From: Burkholderiales bacterium
GTDB taxonomy: Bacteria > Pseudomonadota > Gammaproteobacteria > Burkholderiales > Burkholderiaceae_C
Reading direction: 5' to 3'
DNA: 64,000 nucleotides
Assembly: GCA_016213205.1 (NCBI GenBank)
Contig: JACRAZ010000102.1
Coordinates: forward strand, 1-64,000
In this document: positions 34,359 through 45,481 of the stretch, piece after piece
Position numbering within the stretch: position 1 is the first letter of the stretch
How the letters are laid out: each line of letters starts with the position of its first letter
Made by a program: the position numbers and the translations under genes
The notes under the pieces: generated by a model
What the model saw: only the letters and a program-made list of their open reading frames with translations
The model's database searches: none
Told to the model about the DNA's origin: nothing

Positions 34359-35558
34359 TCAGCGCATGAACCGCCGATTCGGCCCCACGATCGTGATCTC
34401 GACGAAGTTCGAGCCATGGTGGTTCTGCGGGCCGTAGTTCAGCGCGTAGCCGCCGAGGTCGGTCTTGCCCAGGCCTTCCATCGCGGTGACGATGGACTCC
34501 GACGTCACCGCGCCCTTGATGCGGCGCAATCCTTCGAGCAGCACCCGCATGTTCAGGTAGCCGAGCATCAGCTCGTAGTCCGGCGCGAGCTTCGCGCGCT
34601 CGACGGCGCTGGTGAATTCGCGCGTCAGCGGCGTGGCGGCGCGCCAGGGGTAGGGCAGCACCTGGGTCACGGCCAGCCCGCGCGAATCGTCGCCCAGCGT
34701 GTTGATCACGTTGCCGGTGGTGGCCACCGACACCAGGTAGGCCGGCACGCCGATGTGCGCCCGCACCGCCTTCACCACGCCCACCACCGAGACGCCGAAG
34801 GACATGACCAGCACCGCCTGCGGCCGGGCCGGGGCCAGTGCCTGCACGGTGGCCTCGGCGTCGCTGCCGCTGATCTCCACCGAGCGCTTGGCCACCAGCG
34901 TGGCGCCAAGCTCCTTGGCCACCTCTTCCACCACCGGCAGCATCAGCTGGCCGAAGGGGCTGTTCTGGTAGACCAGCGCGAGGTTCGTGCGCTGGATGGC
35001 GACCAGGTTGCGCACCATCTGCACCACCTCGTCGCGGTAGCTCGCGGTGCCGGTGAAGAAGTACGGGTGGTGCTTCGCCCGCACCGTGGGCGAGCCGGTG
35101 TACACGCCCACCAGCGGCACCTTCTTCTCGGCCAGCACCGGCAGCACCGCGGCCACGTTGCCGGTGCTGGCCAGGCCGTAGAGCGCGACGACCTTGCGCT
35201 CGTCGATCAGCGTATGGACGTTGTCGACGCACCTCTTCGGCGTGTAGGCGTCGTCCATCTTGATCAGCCGCACCTTGCGGCCGCCGACGCCGCCCTTGCG
35301 GTTGAACTCGGCGATCGCCAGGTCCACGCCCTGGGCCGGCGCGATCGAGGTGGGGGCCAGCGGGCCGCTGAAATGCGCGCTCTGGCCGATCAGGATGTCG
35401 TTCGGGCTGCCCGGCAGGCTGGCGCCGGCAGCCGAGGCGGCCGCGGCCAGGGCCTCGGCCGACGGGGCCTGCGCCAGGGCGCCCAGGCTGCTGAAGGAGC
35501 CGCCGGCGGCGGCAAGGCCCCGGAGAAGGTGGCGGCGCGTGATCGGACGCTGGGACAT
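34359..35558 (-). CDS. ABC transporter substrate-binding protein (branched-chain amino-acid type)
   Basis: Periplasmic binding protein of the Leu/Ile/Val (HAAT) type (399 aa). A Tat-like leader TRRHLLRGLAAAGG is followed by a hydrophobic stretch and cleavage near ALAQA. Mature features: ILIGQSAHFSGPLA, KDD-type KMDDAYTPKRCVDN, ALYGLASTGNVAAVLPV and a C-terminal NYGPQNHHGSNFVEI. No permease or ATPase gene is adjacent, so it is an orphan here. Ligands of this family range from amino acids to aromatic acids. A deleted copy lies at 30333-30611. Confidence 0.92.
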   Translation of the reverse strand: MSQRPITRRHLLRGLAAAGGSFSSLGALAQAPSAEALAAAASAAGASLPGSPNDILIGQSAHFSGPLAPTSIAPAQGVDLAIAEFNRKGGVGGRKVRLIKMDDAYTPKRCVDNVHTLIDERKVVALYGLASTGNVAAVLPVLAEKKVPLVGVYTGSPTVRAKHHPYFFTGTASYRDEVVQMVRNLVAIQRTNLALVYQNSPFGQLMLPVVEEVAKELGATLVAKRSVEISGSDAEATVQALAPARPQAVLVMSFGVSVVGVVKAVRAHIGVPAYLVSVATTGNVINTLGDDSRGLAVTQVLPYPWRAATPLTREFTSAVERAKLAPDYELMLGYLNMRVLLEGLRRIKGAVTSESIVTAMEGLGKTDLGGYALNYGPQNHHGSNFVEITIVGPNRRFMR

Positions 35559-35663
35559 GCGGACTCCTGCCTTCGGCGACGCGCCAAAGTGGGGCGCATG
35601 CTAGGGGCCGCGATCGGGCCGGACTGTCGTCGCGAAGACAAACGCAGCGGCCGTGCGGCCGGC

Positions 35664-36704
35664 TCACCGGCCCGAGGCGGCCGTGCGGGTGATGCGCATC
35701 AGCGGCAGCACCTCGGAAGGCGGGGTCACCTTGGGGTCGAAGGGGTGCAGCCGCTGGCCGCCGATGGCCGCGAGGATGCGGCGCACGTACAGCCGGGTTT
35801 CGGCATAGGGCGGCACGCCGCGGTAGCGCTCCACCGCGCGTTCACCGGCGTTGTACGCGGCCAGGGCCAGCGACACGTCGCCCTCGAAGTAGGCCAGCAG
35901 CCAGCGTAGGTAGGCCATGCCGCCGCGGATGTTCTGCGCCGGGTCGGTGATGCGGCGCACGTTGAAGCGGGCCGCGGTGTCCGGGATCAGCTGCATCAGG
36001 CCCTGCGCGTTCTTGGGCGAGACGGCCAGCGGGTCGAAGTTCGATTCGGTGGCCATCACCGCCAGCACCAGGTGTGGCGCGAGCTGGTACTCCGGGGCCA
36101 CCAGGTTCACGAAGCGCACGATCTGCGGCGGCGCATTGGCCGGCGGCGGCGGGGGCGGCAGCGCGGCCACCACGCGTGGTGCGGCAGGCTTGGCGGTGGC
36201 CGCAGCGGGTGGCGGCGCTGCGTCGGCCTCCGGTGGGCGCAGGCACACCGGAGGCGCGCCGCGTGGGGTGCCCATCGCGGCGAGCATGTTCTGCGCCTGC
36301 GGCAGGCCTTGCTCGGCAGCGGCGGCAAACAGGTGCGCGGCCTGTGCGTCGTCACGCTCGATGCCGCGCGCATTGGTCAGCATCCAGGCCAGGTTGAACT
36401 GCGCCTCGGCATCGCCGAAGCGGGCCGCCCGGCAGTAGAGCTGGGCCGCGAGCACCGGGTCGCGTTCACGGCCGTCGCCGTGTTCCAGCGCCTTGGCCTC
36501 CTCGCGCCAGCGCAGCACCTGCGAGGGCACCACCGGCCGCGCCTCGGGCGGCGGCGGGGCGGGGCGCGGCAGCGACTCCAGCGTGAGCGTGGGCACCTGG
36601 GCCCCGGCCAGGCCGGCGTACAGCGACAGCCCGAGCAGGGCGGCCCGGATCAGCTGGCGGGATTGGCGGGCAGGCAACAACAGGGGCACGGCGACTCGTG
36701 ACAT
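35664..36704 (-). CDS. lytic transglycosylase with Sel1-like repeats
   Basis: Secreted peptidoglycan-cleaving enzyme (346 aa). A signal peptide (LLGLSLYAGLAGAQ) is followed by two Sel1-like repeats (AAQLYCRAARFGDAEAQFNLAWML; AAHLFAAAAEQGLPQAQNMLA, about residues 85-140), a Pro/Ala linker, and a family 1 SLT domain (about 205-310) with the catalytic Glu in ATESNFDPLAVSPKNAQGLMQL and LALAAYNAGE. It probably opens the cell wall for a large assembly or in turnover. Confidence 0.92.
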   Translation of the reverse strand: MSRVAVPLLLPARQSRQLIRAALLGLSLYAGLAGAQVPTLTLESLPRPAPPPPEARPVVPSQVLRWREEAKALEHGDGRERDPVLAAQLYCRAARFGDAEAQFNLAWMLTNARGIERDDAQAAHLFAAAAEQGLPQAQNMLAAMGTPRGAPPVCLRPPEADAAPPPAAATAKPAAPRVVAALPPPPPPANAPPQIVRFVNLVAPEYQLAPHLVLAVMATESNFDPLAVSPKNAQGLMQLIPDTAARFNVRRITDPAQNIRGGMAYLRWLLAYFEGDVSLALAAYNAGERAVERYRGVPPYAETRLYVRRILAAIGGQRLHPFDPKVTPPSEVLPLMRITRTAASGR

Positions 36705-36865
36705 TCAGGGATAACCCGGGAGTCTAGGCCTGTCCCGCCCTCGGGTCGACAGGGCCGCGGGCCGGGCGGCCGCACAGGCAACGCCGCCTTGTCGAAAATC
36801 ACCGGCCTTGCGCGTCGTGGCAACGCAGACCTTTTCTGTCCTGACCCCCCCCAAGGAGCCCCACG

Positions 36866-37777
36866 ATGCGATTCATGGTCCAGATCCGTGCCGACGAAAA
36901 CACCGAAGCCGGCAAGATGCCCAGCGAACAACTGATGGCCGACATGGGCGCCTACAACCAGGCGCTGATCGACGCGGGCGTGATGCTCGCCGGCGAGGGC
37001 CTGCAGCCCAGCGCCAAGGGCGCCCGGGTACTGTTCTCGGGCCAGCACCGCACCGTGCTCGACGGGCCCTTTGCCGAGACCAAGGAGCTGATCGCCGGCT
37101 TCTGGCTGTGGCAGGTGGGCTCGCTGCAGGAGGCCATTGAATGGGTCAAGCGCTGCCCGAACCCGCTGGACGGTGATTCAGTGGTCGAGATCCGCCAGGT
37201 CTTCGAGGCCGAGGACTTCGGCACCGAGTTCGCACCCGAACTGCGGGCGCAGGAAGACCGGCAGCGTGCGCAGCTCGCGGCCCAGCAGGCCGCGGCGAAG
37301 CCCGCGGTGCCGCCGGTGCCGCCGGCGCGCGGGGCGCTGCCCTACCTCACCATCAAGGGCGCATCGGACGCCATTGCGTTCTACCAGCGCGTGTTCGGTG
37401 CCGAGCAGCTGGTGCGGCTGGATGCGCCGGACGGCAGCGTGCTGCATGCCGAGTTGCGCGTGGGCCCGAGCAGCTTCCTGCTCACCGAGGAGCGGCCGCA
37501 GATGGGCGCGTTGGGCCCGTTGACGCTGGGCGGCTCGGCCTCCAGCGCGGTGCTGTACGTGCCCGATGCGGATGCCGTGGTGGCCCGCGCGCTGGCGGCC
37601 GGCGCCACCGCCACGATGCCGCTGGCCGATCAGTTCTGGGGCGACCGCAGCGGCGCCATCATCGACCCCTTCGGCCACCACTGGTTCATCTCCACCCACC
37701 TCGAAGAGCCGAGCGAGGACGAACTCAAGCGCCGCCTGCAGGCGATGATGCCGCCGACGCAGGCTTGCCAGGGCTGA
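36866..37777 (+). CDS. YCII-domain and VOC (PhnB-like) domain fusion
   Basis: Two-domain protein (303 aa). Residues 1-115 are a YCII/DGPF domain (MRFMVQIRADENTEAG, then DGPFAETKELIAGFWLW, with the family Asp-Gly-Pro-Phe motif). A charged, Ala/Gln-rich linker (about 120-150) leads to a VOC domain of the PhnB type (LPYLTIKGASDAIAFYQRVFGAEQL to DPFGHHWFISTHLEEPS). Both families are often neighbouring genes with ECF sigma factors; here they are one chain. No sigma factor gene is near. Enzymatic role unknown. Confidence 0.9.
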   Translation: MRFMVQIRADENTEAGKMPSEQLMADMGAYNQALIDAGVMLAGEGLQPSAKGARVLFSGQHRTVLDGPFAETKELIAGFWLWQVGSLQEAIEWVKRCPNPLDGDSVVEIRQVFEAEDFGTEFAPELRAQEDRQRAQLAAQQAAAKPAVPPVPPARGALPYLTIKGASDAIAFYQRVFGAEQLVRLDAPDGSVLHAELRVGPSSFLLTEERPQMGALGPLTLGGSASSAVLYVPDADAVVARALAAGATATMPLADQFWGDRSGAIIDPFGHHWFISTHLEEPSEDELKRRLQAMMPPTQACQG

Positions 37778-37813
37778 ACGCCGTGGTGTCGCTGCGACGC
37801 ACCGGCGCCGGCC

Positions 37814-38962
37814 TCAGGCGCAGAGGCTGTGGCCGCGGCCGTTGTGCTTGGCGCGGTACATCGCCGCGTCGGCGCGGGCGACGGCGGCCTCCACCGGCTC
37901 ATCGCCTGCCACCTGGGCCACCCCGCCCGAGAAGGTGACCACCAGGCCCTCGGGCATGCCCGCCAGCCGCCCATCGGCCAGCTTGCGTTGCAGGCGGTCC
38001 AGCGCGCGCAGGCCATCGTCGGCCGCGGTGTTGGGCAGCAGCACCAGGAACTCCTCGCCGCCCCAGCGCGCGAGCTGGTCGATCGAGCGCAGCTCGGCGC
38101 GGGCCAGCGTCGCGAAGCGGCGCAGCACCTCGTCGCCGGTGGCGTGGCCATGGCGGTCGTTGATGCGCTTGAAGTGGTCCAGGTCGATCATGGCCACCGT
38201 CATCGGTGCCTGCATGCGGCGGTGCTGCGCGTGCTGGTTGTCCAGCAGCGCCTGCATGTGGGCGCGGTTGTGCGCGCGGGTGAGCTCGTCGCGCGTGGCC
38301 AGCTCCTGCACCTTGGCCAGTGCCTGCTCCAGCGCGGCATGCTGGGTCTTCAGGCGTTGCGTCAGCGTGGTCAGGCGATCGGACAGCATCGCGATCAACG
38401 GCACCACCAGCGCGGCGTACAGGAAGGCCACGAGCTGGGTGTCGGTGCGAAAACGCTCCGGCCACAGCAGGCCGCAGCCGACCATCGTGAGCGCCAGGCC
38501 CGTGAGCGAGCCGCCCACCAGTGCCCACACCACGCGCGGGGGCAGCGTGAACATGGCGTACACGATGTGGCTGGCCATCACGATCAGCACGCCCGAGGCA
38601 GCGGGCCCGGAGGCGGCATACGCGGCCAGCATGAACAGCACCCCCACCGTGAGCTGCGTGTGCGCCAGCCCCGGATCCAGCCCTTCGCGCGCGATGCCGC
38701 TGCGCACCAGCGCATAACACAGGCCGTTGAACACGAGCCCGCTGGCAACGATGGCCACGCCGACCGCCGGCGCCACGACCCCCAGCCACACCTGGATCGC
38801 GAAGATCAGGCCGTACAGCAGGTAGGTGGTGAACGAGAACAGCACCGCGGCCGCCTGCCGGCGTGTGGACGGATGCTCGCCCAGCAGCATGGGCCAGCGG
38901 CGGCGCGGCGGCGTGGTGGGCCACGCCGCCGACAGCGGGGGTTCCACGCGAGGCGGGCTCAT
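37814..38962 (-). CDS. membrane-bound diguanylate cyclase (GGDEF)
   Basis: Makes c-di-GMP. About six hydrophobic segments at residues 35-190, a short coiled-coil (TLTQRLKTQHAALEQALAKVQELA), then a GGDEF domain: DELTRAHNRAHM, MIDLDHFKRINDRHGHATGDEVLR, GGEEF at 301-305, and an RxxD inhibitory site (RSID, 292-295) five residues before it, so product feedback is expected. Start at 38962 (382 aa); an in-frame ATG at 38995 is an alternative. Divergent from the mla-like operon. Confidence 0.92.
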   Translation of the reverse strand: MSPPRVEPPLSAAWPTTPPRRRWPMLLGEHPSTRRQAAAVLFSFTTYLLYGLIFAIQVWLGVVAPAVGVAIVASGLVFNGLCYALVRSGIAREGLDPGLAHTQLTVGVLFMLAAYAASGPAASGVLIVMASHIVYAMFTLPPRVVWALVGGSLTGLALTMVGCGLLWPERFRTDTQLVAFLYAALVVPLIAMLSDRLTTLTQRLKTQHAALEQALAKVQELATRDELTRAHNRAHMQALLDNQHAQHRRMQAPMTVAMIDLDHFKRINDRHGHATGDEVLRRFATLARAELRSIDQLARWGGEEFLVLLPNTAADDGLRALDRLQRKLADGRLAGMPEGLVVTFSGGVAQVAGDEPVEAAVARADAAMYRAKHNGRGHSLCA

Positions 38963-39142
38963 GCAGGGCGGTTCATGGGTCGGTGATCCGGCCATGCCCC
39001 GCTGTCGGGTGTCAGCGGGTGCCACGGTGTGCCGGCTTGCATCGTTATCGGCGGTGGTGGCGAGAAATTTATCACTTAGAGGCCCGGCGCCGAGCCTGGC
39101 CCGGGTGTTGCTCGTTGCCTGCAGCCCGGGCCGGCCCACGCC

Positions 39143-40318
39143 ATGGCCTGGGCAACAATGCGTGCTGCCATGCCGACACACCAGCAGCCCTCCGCACCAG
39201 ACGCCGACGAGGCCCTGTGCCAGCTGGAACCCGGCCCCGCCGGGGCGACCCTGCACCTGCGGGGCCGCTGGCGCCTGCACCAGCTGGGCCGGCTGGAGCC
39301 GGCCCTGGCCGGCCTGGGGCTCACGCCGGACACCGCAGTGAATGCCACCGAACTGGTGGAGATCGATTCGGCCTCGGCACTGGTGCTGCTGCGTGCGCTG
39401 CAACGCGCCGGCGTGGCCGCAGCACCCGCGTCCTGGTCAGGCCTGGGCCCGGCGAACCGACGCCTGATCGAGCGGGTGCAGGGCCAGTTGGCCACCTTGC
39501 CGCCGTCGGCGCCATCGCATCGCCTGGGCGTCGTGGCGGTGCTGGGCCGCAAGACGCTGGCGCTGCTGCACCTGATGCACGGCCATGTCAGCTTCTTCGG
39601 CGAGGTGCTGGTGGCGCTGGCCACCGCGCTGCGCCACCCGCGCCAGGCCCGGCCGCGCGAGCTGACCGTGCAGCTGGAGCAAACGGGGCTGGACGCGCTG
39701 CCGGTGGTGGCGCTGGTGACCATGCTGATCGGCGTGGTCTTCACCTACCTGCTGGGGCTGCAGGCCGAGAAGTACGGCGCCAACATCTTCGTGGTGGACG
39801 GCGTGGGCATCGGCGCCACGCGCGAGCTGGGGCCGATCATCGTGGCCGTGATCGTGGCCGGCCGCTCCGGCGCGGCCTTCACCGCGCAACTGGGCTCGAT
39901 GCGGCTGACCGAGGAGACCGACGCCATCCGCACGCTGGGCCTGTCGCCCCAGCAGGTGCTGGTGGTGCCGCGCGTGCTGGCGCTGATGCTGGCGCTGCCG
40001 CTGCTGGTGTTCGTGGGCGATGTGATGAGCCTGGTCGGCGCGATGCTCGTGGCCGGCCCCATGCTGGACATCACGCCCAACGCCTTCCTCGCGCGGCTGC
40101 GCGAGGCGCTGGCAGTGCGGCATGTGTTCGTGGGCCTGGTCAAGGCGCCGGTGTTCGCGCTGGCGATTGCGGTGATCGGCACCCGCATGGGCATGTCGGT
40201 CGACCGCGACACGCGCGCGCTGGGCATCGCCACCACCTCCACCGTGGTGCAGAGCATCGTGGCGGTGATCCTGCTCGATGCGGCCTTCGCGGTGCTGCTG
40301 CAGGCGCTGGACTGGTGA
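39143..40318 (+). CDS. mlaE: MlaE-family lipid ABC permease with N-terminal STAS domain
   Basis: Permease (391 aa) of the Mla/MCE lipid-transport class. An N-terminal STAS-like domain of about 115 residues (ATLHLRGRWRLHQLG; AVNATELVEIDSASALVLLRAL) is followed by the MlaE domain with five or so membrane segments and family blocks GANIFVVDGVGIGATRELGPIIVAVIVAGRSGAAFTAQLGSM and LTEETDAIRTLGLSP. It moves phospholipids between inner membrane and MCE ring. First gene of mlaE-mlaF-mlaD-pqiC-like operon. Other ATGs at 39158 and 39170 could be the start. Confidence 0.92.
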   Translation: MAWATMRAAMPTHQQPSAPDADEALCQLEPGPAGATLHLRGRWRLHQLGRLEPALAGLGLTPDTAVNATELVEIDSASALVLLRALQRAGVAAAPASWSGLGPANRRLIERVQGQLATLPPSAPSHRLGVVAVLGRKTLALLHLMHGHVSFFGEVLVALATALRHPRQARPRELTVQLEQTGLDALPVVALVTMLIGVVFTYLLGLQAEKYGANIFVVDGVGIGATRELGPIIVAVIVAGRSGAAFTAQLGSMRLTEETDAIRTLGLSPQQVLVVPRVLALMLALPLLVFVGDVMSLVGAMLVAGPMLDITPNAFLARLREALAVRHVFVGLVKAPVFALAIAVIGTRMGMSVDRDTRALGIATTSTVVQSIVAVILLDAAFAVLLQALDW

Positions 40319-41094
40319 GCATGCAGGCCGAGCCGGTGATCGAGGTGCAGGACATCGTCAGCCGCTTCGGCGCGCAGACGGTGCACGACGGCGTGAGCTT
40401 CGCGGTGCAGCCGGGCACCCTGGTGGGGCTGATCGGCGGCAGCGGCACCGGCAAATCGGTGCTGCTGCGCGAGATCATCGGCCTGCACCGCCCCACCGGC
40501 GGCCGCGTGCGCCTGCTGGGCACCGACATGTGGGCGGCCGAGGCGGGCGAACTCGCGCAGGTGCGCCGCCGCTTCGGCATGATGTTCCAGGACGGCGCGC
40601 TGTTCTCCTCGCTCACCGTGGCGCAGAACGTGGCCGTGCCGCTGCACGAGCACACGACGCTGGCGCCCGACACGATTGAAGCGCTGGTGCGTCTGCGCCT
40701 GCTGCAGGCCGGGCTGCCGCCCGAGGCCGGCGCCAAGCTGCCCAGCGAGCTGTCGGGCGGCATGCGCAAGCGCGCGGCGCTGGCACGCGCGATCGCGCTG
40801 GAGCCCGAGGTGCTGTTCCTCGACGAGCCCACCTCGGGGCTGGACCCGATCACCGCACGCGCCTTCGATGCGCTGGTGCGCTCGCTGGTGGACGAGCTGG
40901 GCATCACGGTGTTCCTGGTCACGCACGACCTGGACACCCTGCTCACCGTGGTGGACCGGGTGATCGTGCTCTCGCGCGGCAAGGTGCTCGCCGACGGCAC
41001 GGTGCACGAGGTGGTGGGGGTGGACGACGATTGGGTGCGGGCCTATTTCTCGGCCCGGCAACGCATAGGGGAAGGGGCCAACCATGGAAGCTGA
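40315..41094 (+). CDS. mlaF: MlaF-type ABC transporter ATPase
   Basis: ATPase (259 aa) of the Mla/MCE transporter. Walker A GGSGTGKS (about residue 42), Q-loop MMFQDGALFSS, signature ELSGGMRKRAALARAI, Walker B EVLFLDEPTSGLDP, H-loop VTHDLD. The GTG at 40315 overlaps the permease stop (GTGA); an ATG follows two codons later. It overlaps mlaD by 11 bases, so the operon is tightly coupled. Confidence 0.93.
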   Translation: MSMQAEPVIEVQDIVSRFGAQTVHDGVSFAVQPGTLVGLIGGSGTGKSVLLREIIGLHRPTGGRVRLLGTDMWAAEAGELAQVRRRFGMMFQDGALFSSLTVAQNVAVPLHEHTTLAPDTIEALVRLRLLQAGLPPEAGAKLPSELSGGMRKRAALARAIALEPEVLFLDEPTSGLDPITARAFDALVRSLVDELGITVFLVTHDLDTLLTVVDRVIVLSRGKVLADGTVHEVVGVDDDWVRAYFSARQRIGEGANHGS

Positions 41095-42073
41095 GGCACG
41101 CTACACCTTCGTGGGCGCGGTGGTGCTGCTGCTGGTGGCGGCACTGGTGGGCAGCGTGGTATGGCTCAAGCACGCCGGCGGCAAGAACGATTTCAACCGC
41201 TATGCCATCTACTTCGAGCGCCAGTCGCTCGATGGCCTGGACGTGGGCGCCGACGTGAACCTGCGCGGCATCAAGGTGGGCCGGGTGGAGGACTACGCGC
41301 TGGCGCGCGAAAAGCTCAACCGCGTGCGGGTGGACATCCGGGTCGACAGGCGCGTGCCGGTGACGACCAACACCGTGGCCGTGGTGACGCGCAACTTCGT
41401 CACCGGCATCGCCGCGATCACGCTGGTCACGCGCGAGCCGGCCGGCCCGCCGCTCACCGAGGTGACGGACAACGAGCGCTACCCGGTCATCCACGAGGGC
41501 CGCTCCGACCTGGACGAGATCGCCGGCCGCGTGAACCAGGTGGGCGAGGCCGCCGCCGGGGCGCTGAACAACATCAACCAGCTGCTCACCGCCGAGAACC
41601 GCGAGGCGACCATGGCCACCATCCGGGCGATGCGCGAGCTGATGCAGGGCCTGAGCAAGCGCCTGGGCGCGCTGGACCAGGCGCTGCGCCAGGTGGGCAG
41701 CGCCGCAACCGAGGTGGGCAGCGCCGCCACCCGCGTGGGCGAGGCAGGCGACCGCATTGCCACCGCCGGCGAGCGCAGCGCCGAGCGGCTGGACAAGACC
41801 CTGGCCGAGGCCGAGCGCACGCTCGCCGACGCCCGGCGCGCACTGGCCCAGGTGGCCAGCGCCACCGACGCGGTGCAGACCCAGGCCCTGGCCACGGCCA
41901 GGCGGCTGGAGCAATCGGCCGCCACGGTGGACGACCAGCTCGACGCCGCGGTGGGTGAACTGCGGCTGAGCGTGGAAGCCGCCACCCGCGTGCTCGACCG
42001 GCTGCGCGACCCGCGCGCCGCCCTGCTCGGGCCTGGCAAACAGCAACTCGGGCCTGGGGAGGGCAAGCCATGA
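41084..42073 (+). CDS. mlaD: MlaD-type MCE-domain protein
   Basis: MCE protein (329 aa): one N-terminal membrane helix (AVVLLLVAALVGSVVWL), the MCE domain at about 35-115 (YFERQSLDGLDVGADVNLRGIKVGRVE, VTTNTVAVV, GIAAITL), then a long Ala/Arg/Glu-rich helical region (about 140-310) likely forming a coiled coil. In this region a VGSAATEVGSAATRVGEAG repeat is visible. It forms the periplasmic lipid channel of the transporter. Longer than E. coli MlaD (about 183 aa), nearer to PqiB/Pst-type MCE proteins. Confidence 0.92.
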   Translation: MEAEARYTFVGAVVLLLVAALVGSVVWLKHAGGKNDFNRYAIYFERQSLDGLDVGADVNLRGIKVGRVEDYALAREKLNRVRVDIRVDRRVPVTTNTVAVVTRNFVTGIAAITLVTREPAGPPLTEVTDNERYPVIHEGRSDLDEIAGRVNQVGEAAAGALNNINQLLTAENREATMATIRAMRELMQGLSKRLGALDQALRQVGSAATEVGSAATRVGEAGDRIATAGERSAERLDKTLAEAERTLADARRALAQVASATDAVQTQALATARRLEQSAATVDDQLDAAVGELRLSVEAATRVLDRLRDPRAALLGPGKQQLGPGEGKP

Positions 42074-42711
42074 AGCGGCGAGGTTTCGGCGCAGCGGCGC
42101 TGGCGGGCGGGGCGGCGGCATTGGCCGGCTGCGTATCGGTGGGCATCGGCAACGAGCCCACGGCCACGGTGAACTACCAGTTGCGTGATGCCGGCGCGGC
42201 ACCGCAGCGCCGGCCGCAGCCACTGGTGCCGGCCTTGCTGATCCAGCCGCTGCCGGGGGATGCGATGGCCGACACGCTCTCGCTGGCCTACTCGCCGCGG
42301 CCACAGGCCTATGCGTACTACCAGTTTGCGAACTGGACCGAGCGGCCGCTGCGCCAGCTGCCACGCCTGTTGCAGCGCCGGCTCGAAGCGCTTGGCGTGG
42401 CGGGGGCCGTGGGCCTGCTGGGCGAGCCGCTGCGCGCCGACTGGCTGCTGGCGGTGAGCGTGGACAGCCTGGTGCACGATGTGAGCGTGCAGCCGAGCCG
42501 GGCCCGGGTGGCGCTGACGCTGGAGCTGTTCGATCGCCGCAGCCGCCAGCGGCTGGCGCGCCGCAGCTTCGAGGCCGTGGTGCAGGCCGCCGAGGCGGAT
42601 GCGGCTTCAGCGGTGCAGGCCGCGTCGGTGGCGACGGGCCAGGTCTTCGATGCGGTGCAGCCGTGGGTCGAGGCCGAGCTGCAGCGCGCGACGAAGGCTC
42701 AGCCGAACTGA
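42070..42711 (+). CDS. PqiC-like ABC transport auxiliary lipoprotein
   Basis: Lipoprotein (213 aa) with a lipobox (ALAGC, Cys near residue 21) and an ABC_trans_aux/PqiC domain (ATVNYQLRDAG, LLIQPLPGDAMADTLSLAYSPRPQAYAYYQFANWTERP, LARRSFE, VQPWVEAEL). It links the MCE ring to the outer membrane. Its ATG overlaps the mlaD stop (ATGA). Its end overlaps the cbbY end by 13 bases, tail to tail. Confidence 0.9.
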   Translation: MKRRGFGAAALAGGAAALAGCVSVGIGNEPTATVNYQLRDAGAAPQRRPQPLVPALLIQPLPGDAMADTLSLAYSPRPQAYAYYQFANWTERPLRQLPRLLQRRLEALGVAGAVGLLGEPLRADWLLAVSVDSLVHDVSVQPSRARVALTLELFDRRSRQRLARRSFEAVVQAAEADAASAVQAASVATGQVFDAVQPWVEAELQRATKAQPN

Positions 42712-43471
42712 GACACGCTGTCCATCTCGCTGCACCAGGCCTGCAGGTCGTCCAGGCCCACCGGGCCATGGGTGCCACGCAGGGCCGGGCGCCAGCCCTC
42801 GCGCTGGTGCAGGCCCGGGCCGATGGCGATGGCGCCCTCGATCGTGGCCTGCGCGAAGTAGTGGCTGCGCGTCACCACCACCGGGATGTCGGCCGCGCGC
42901 GCCGCGGCCACGCCGCCGGGTGAATCCTCGATCGCCACCACCGCCAGCGGCGGCAGGTCCAGTGCCTGCAGTGCCCGCTGGTACACCTCAGGGTCGGGCT
43001 TCTTGCGCTGCACGTCCTCACCGCAGATGACCACGGCAAACCAGTCGGCCCAGCGCGGGCCGAGGGCCGATTGCATCAGCGCCTGCAGGTTGATGCGGCT
43101 GGTGGTGGTGGTGATGCCCATGCGGATGCCGTGCTCGCGGCACTGCTGCATCAGCGGCAGCACGCCCGGGCGCAGCGGCGTGCCGCTGGCGCGCAGCCAC
43201 TGGCCGAACAGCGCGTTCTTGCTCATGTGCAGCTCGCGCGCGAGGCGGGTGCGCTCGTCGGCCAGCGGCGGGGCATCGGGGCGCGAGGCCATGTCGTGCA
43301 GCAGGCGTTCGCGGCCACCGGCCACGCGCAGCAGCTCGCCGTAGTGCGCCTCGTCCCAGCGCCAGGGCAGGCCCTTGGCCTCGAACGCGCGGTTGAAGGC
43401 CACGCGGTGGCCGTCACGCTCGGTTTCGGCGAGCGTGCCGTCCACGTCCCAGAGAATGGCTTGCAGTTGGC

Positions 43472-43475
<4 letters not shown>
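42699..43475 (-). CDS. cbbY: CbbY, HAD-family sugar bisphosphate phosphatase
   Basis: HAD phosphatase (258 aa) that in Rhodobacter removes xylulose-1,5-bisphosphate, a RuBisCO inhibitor. Motif [21 protein letters not shown] matches CbbY; phosphoglycolate phosphatase (CbbZ) has FDLDGTLVDS here. Motif II is GITTTTSR, the Lys motif is KKPDPEVY, and motif [16 protein letters not shown]. Last gene of the Calvin operon; its ATG overlaps the cbbT stop (ATGA). Confidence 0.92.
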
Positions 43476-45480
<2,005 letters not shown>

Positions 45481-45481
<1 letters not shown>

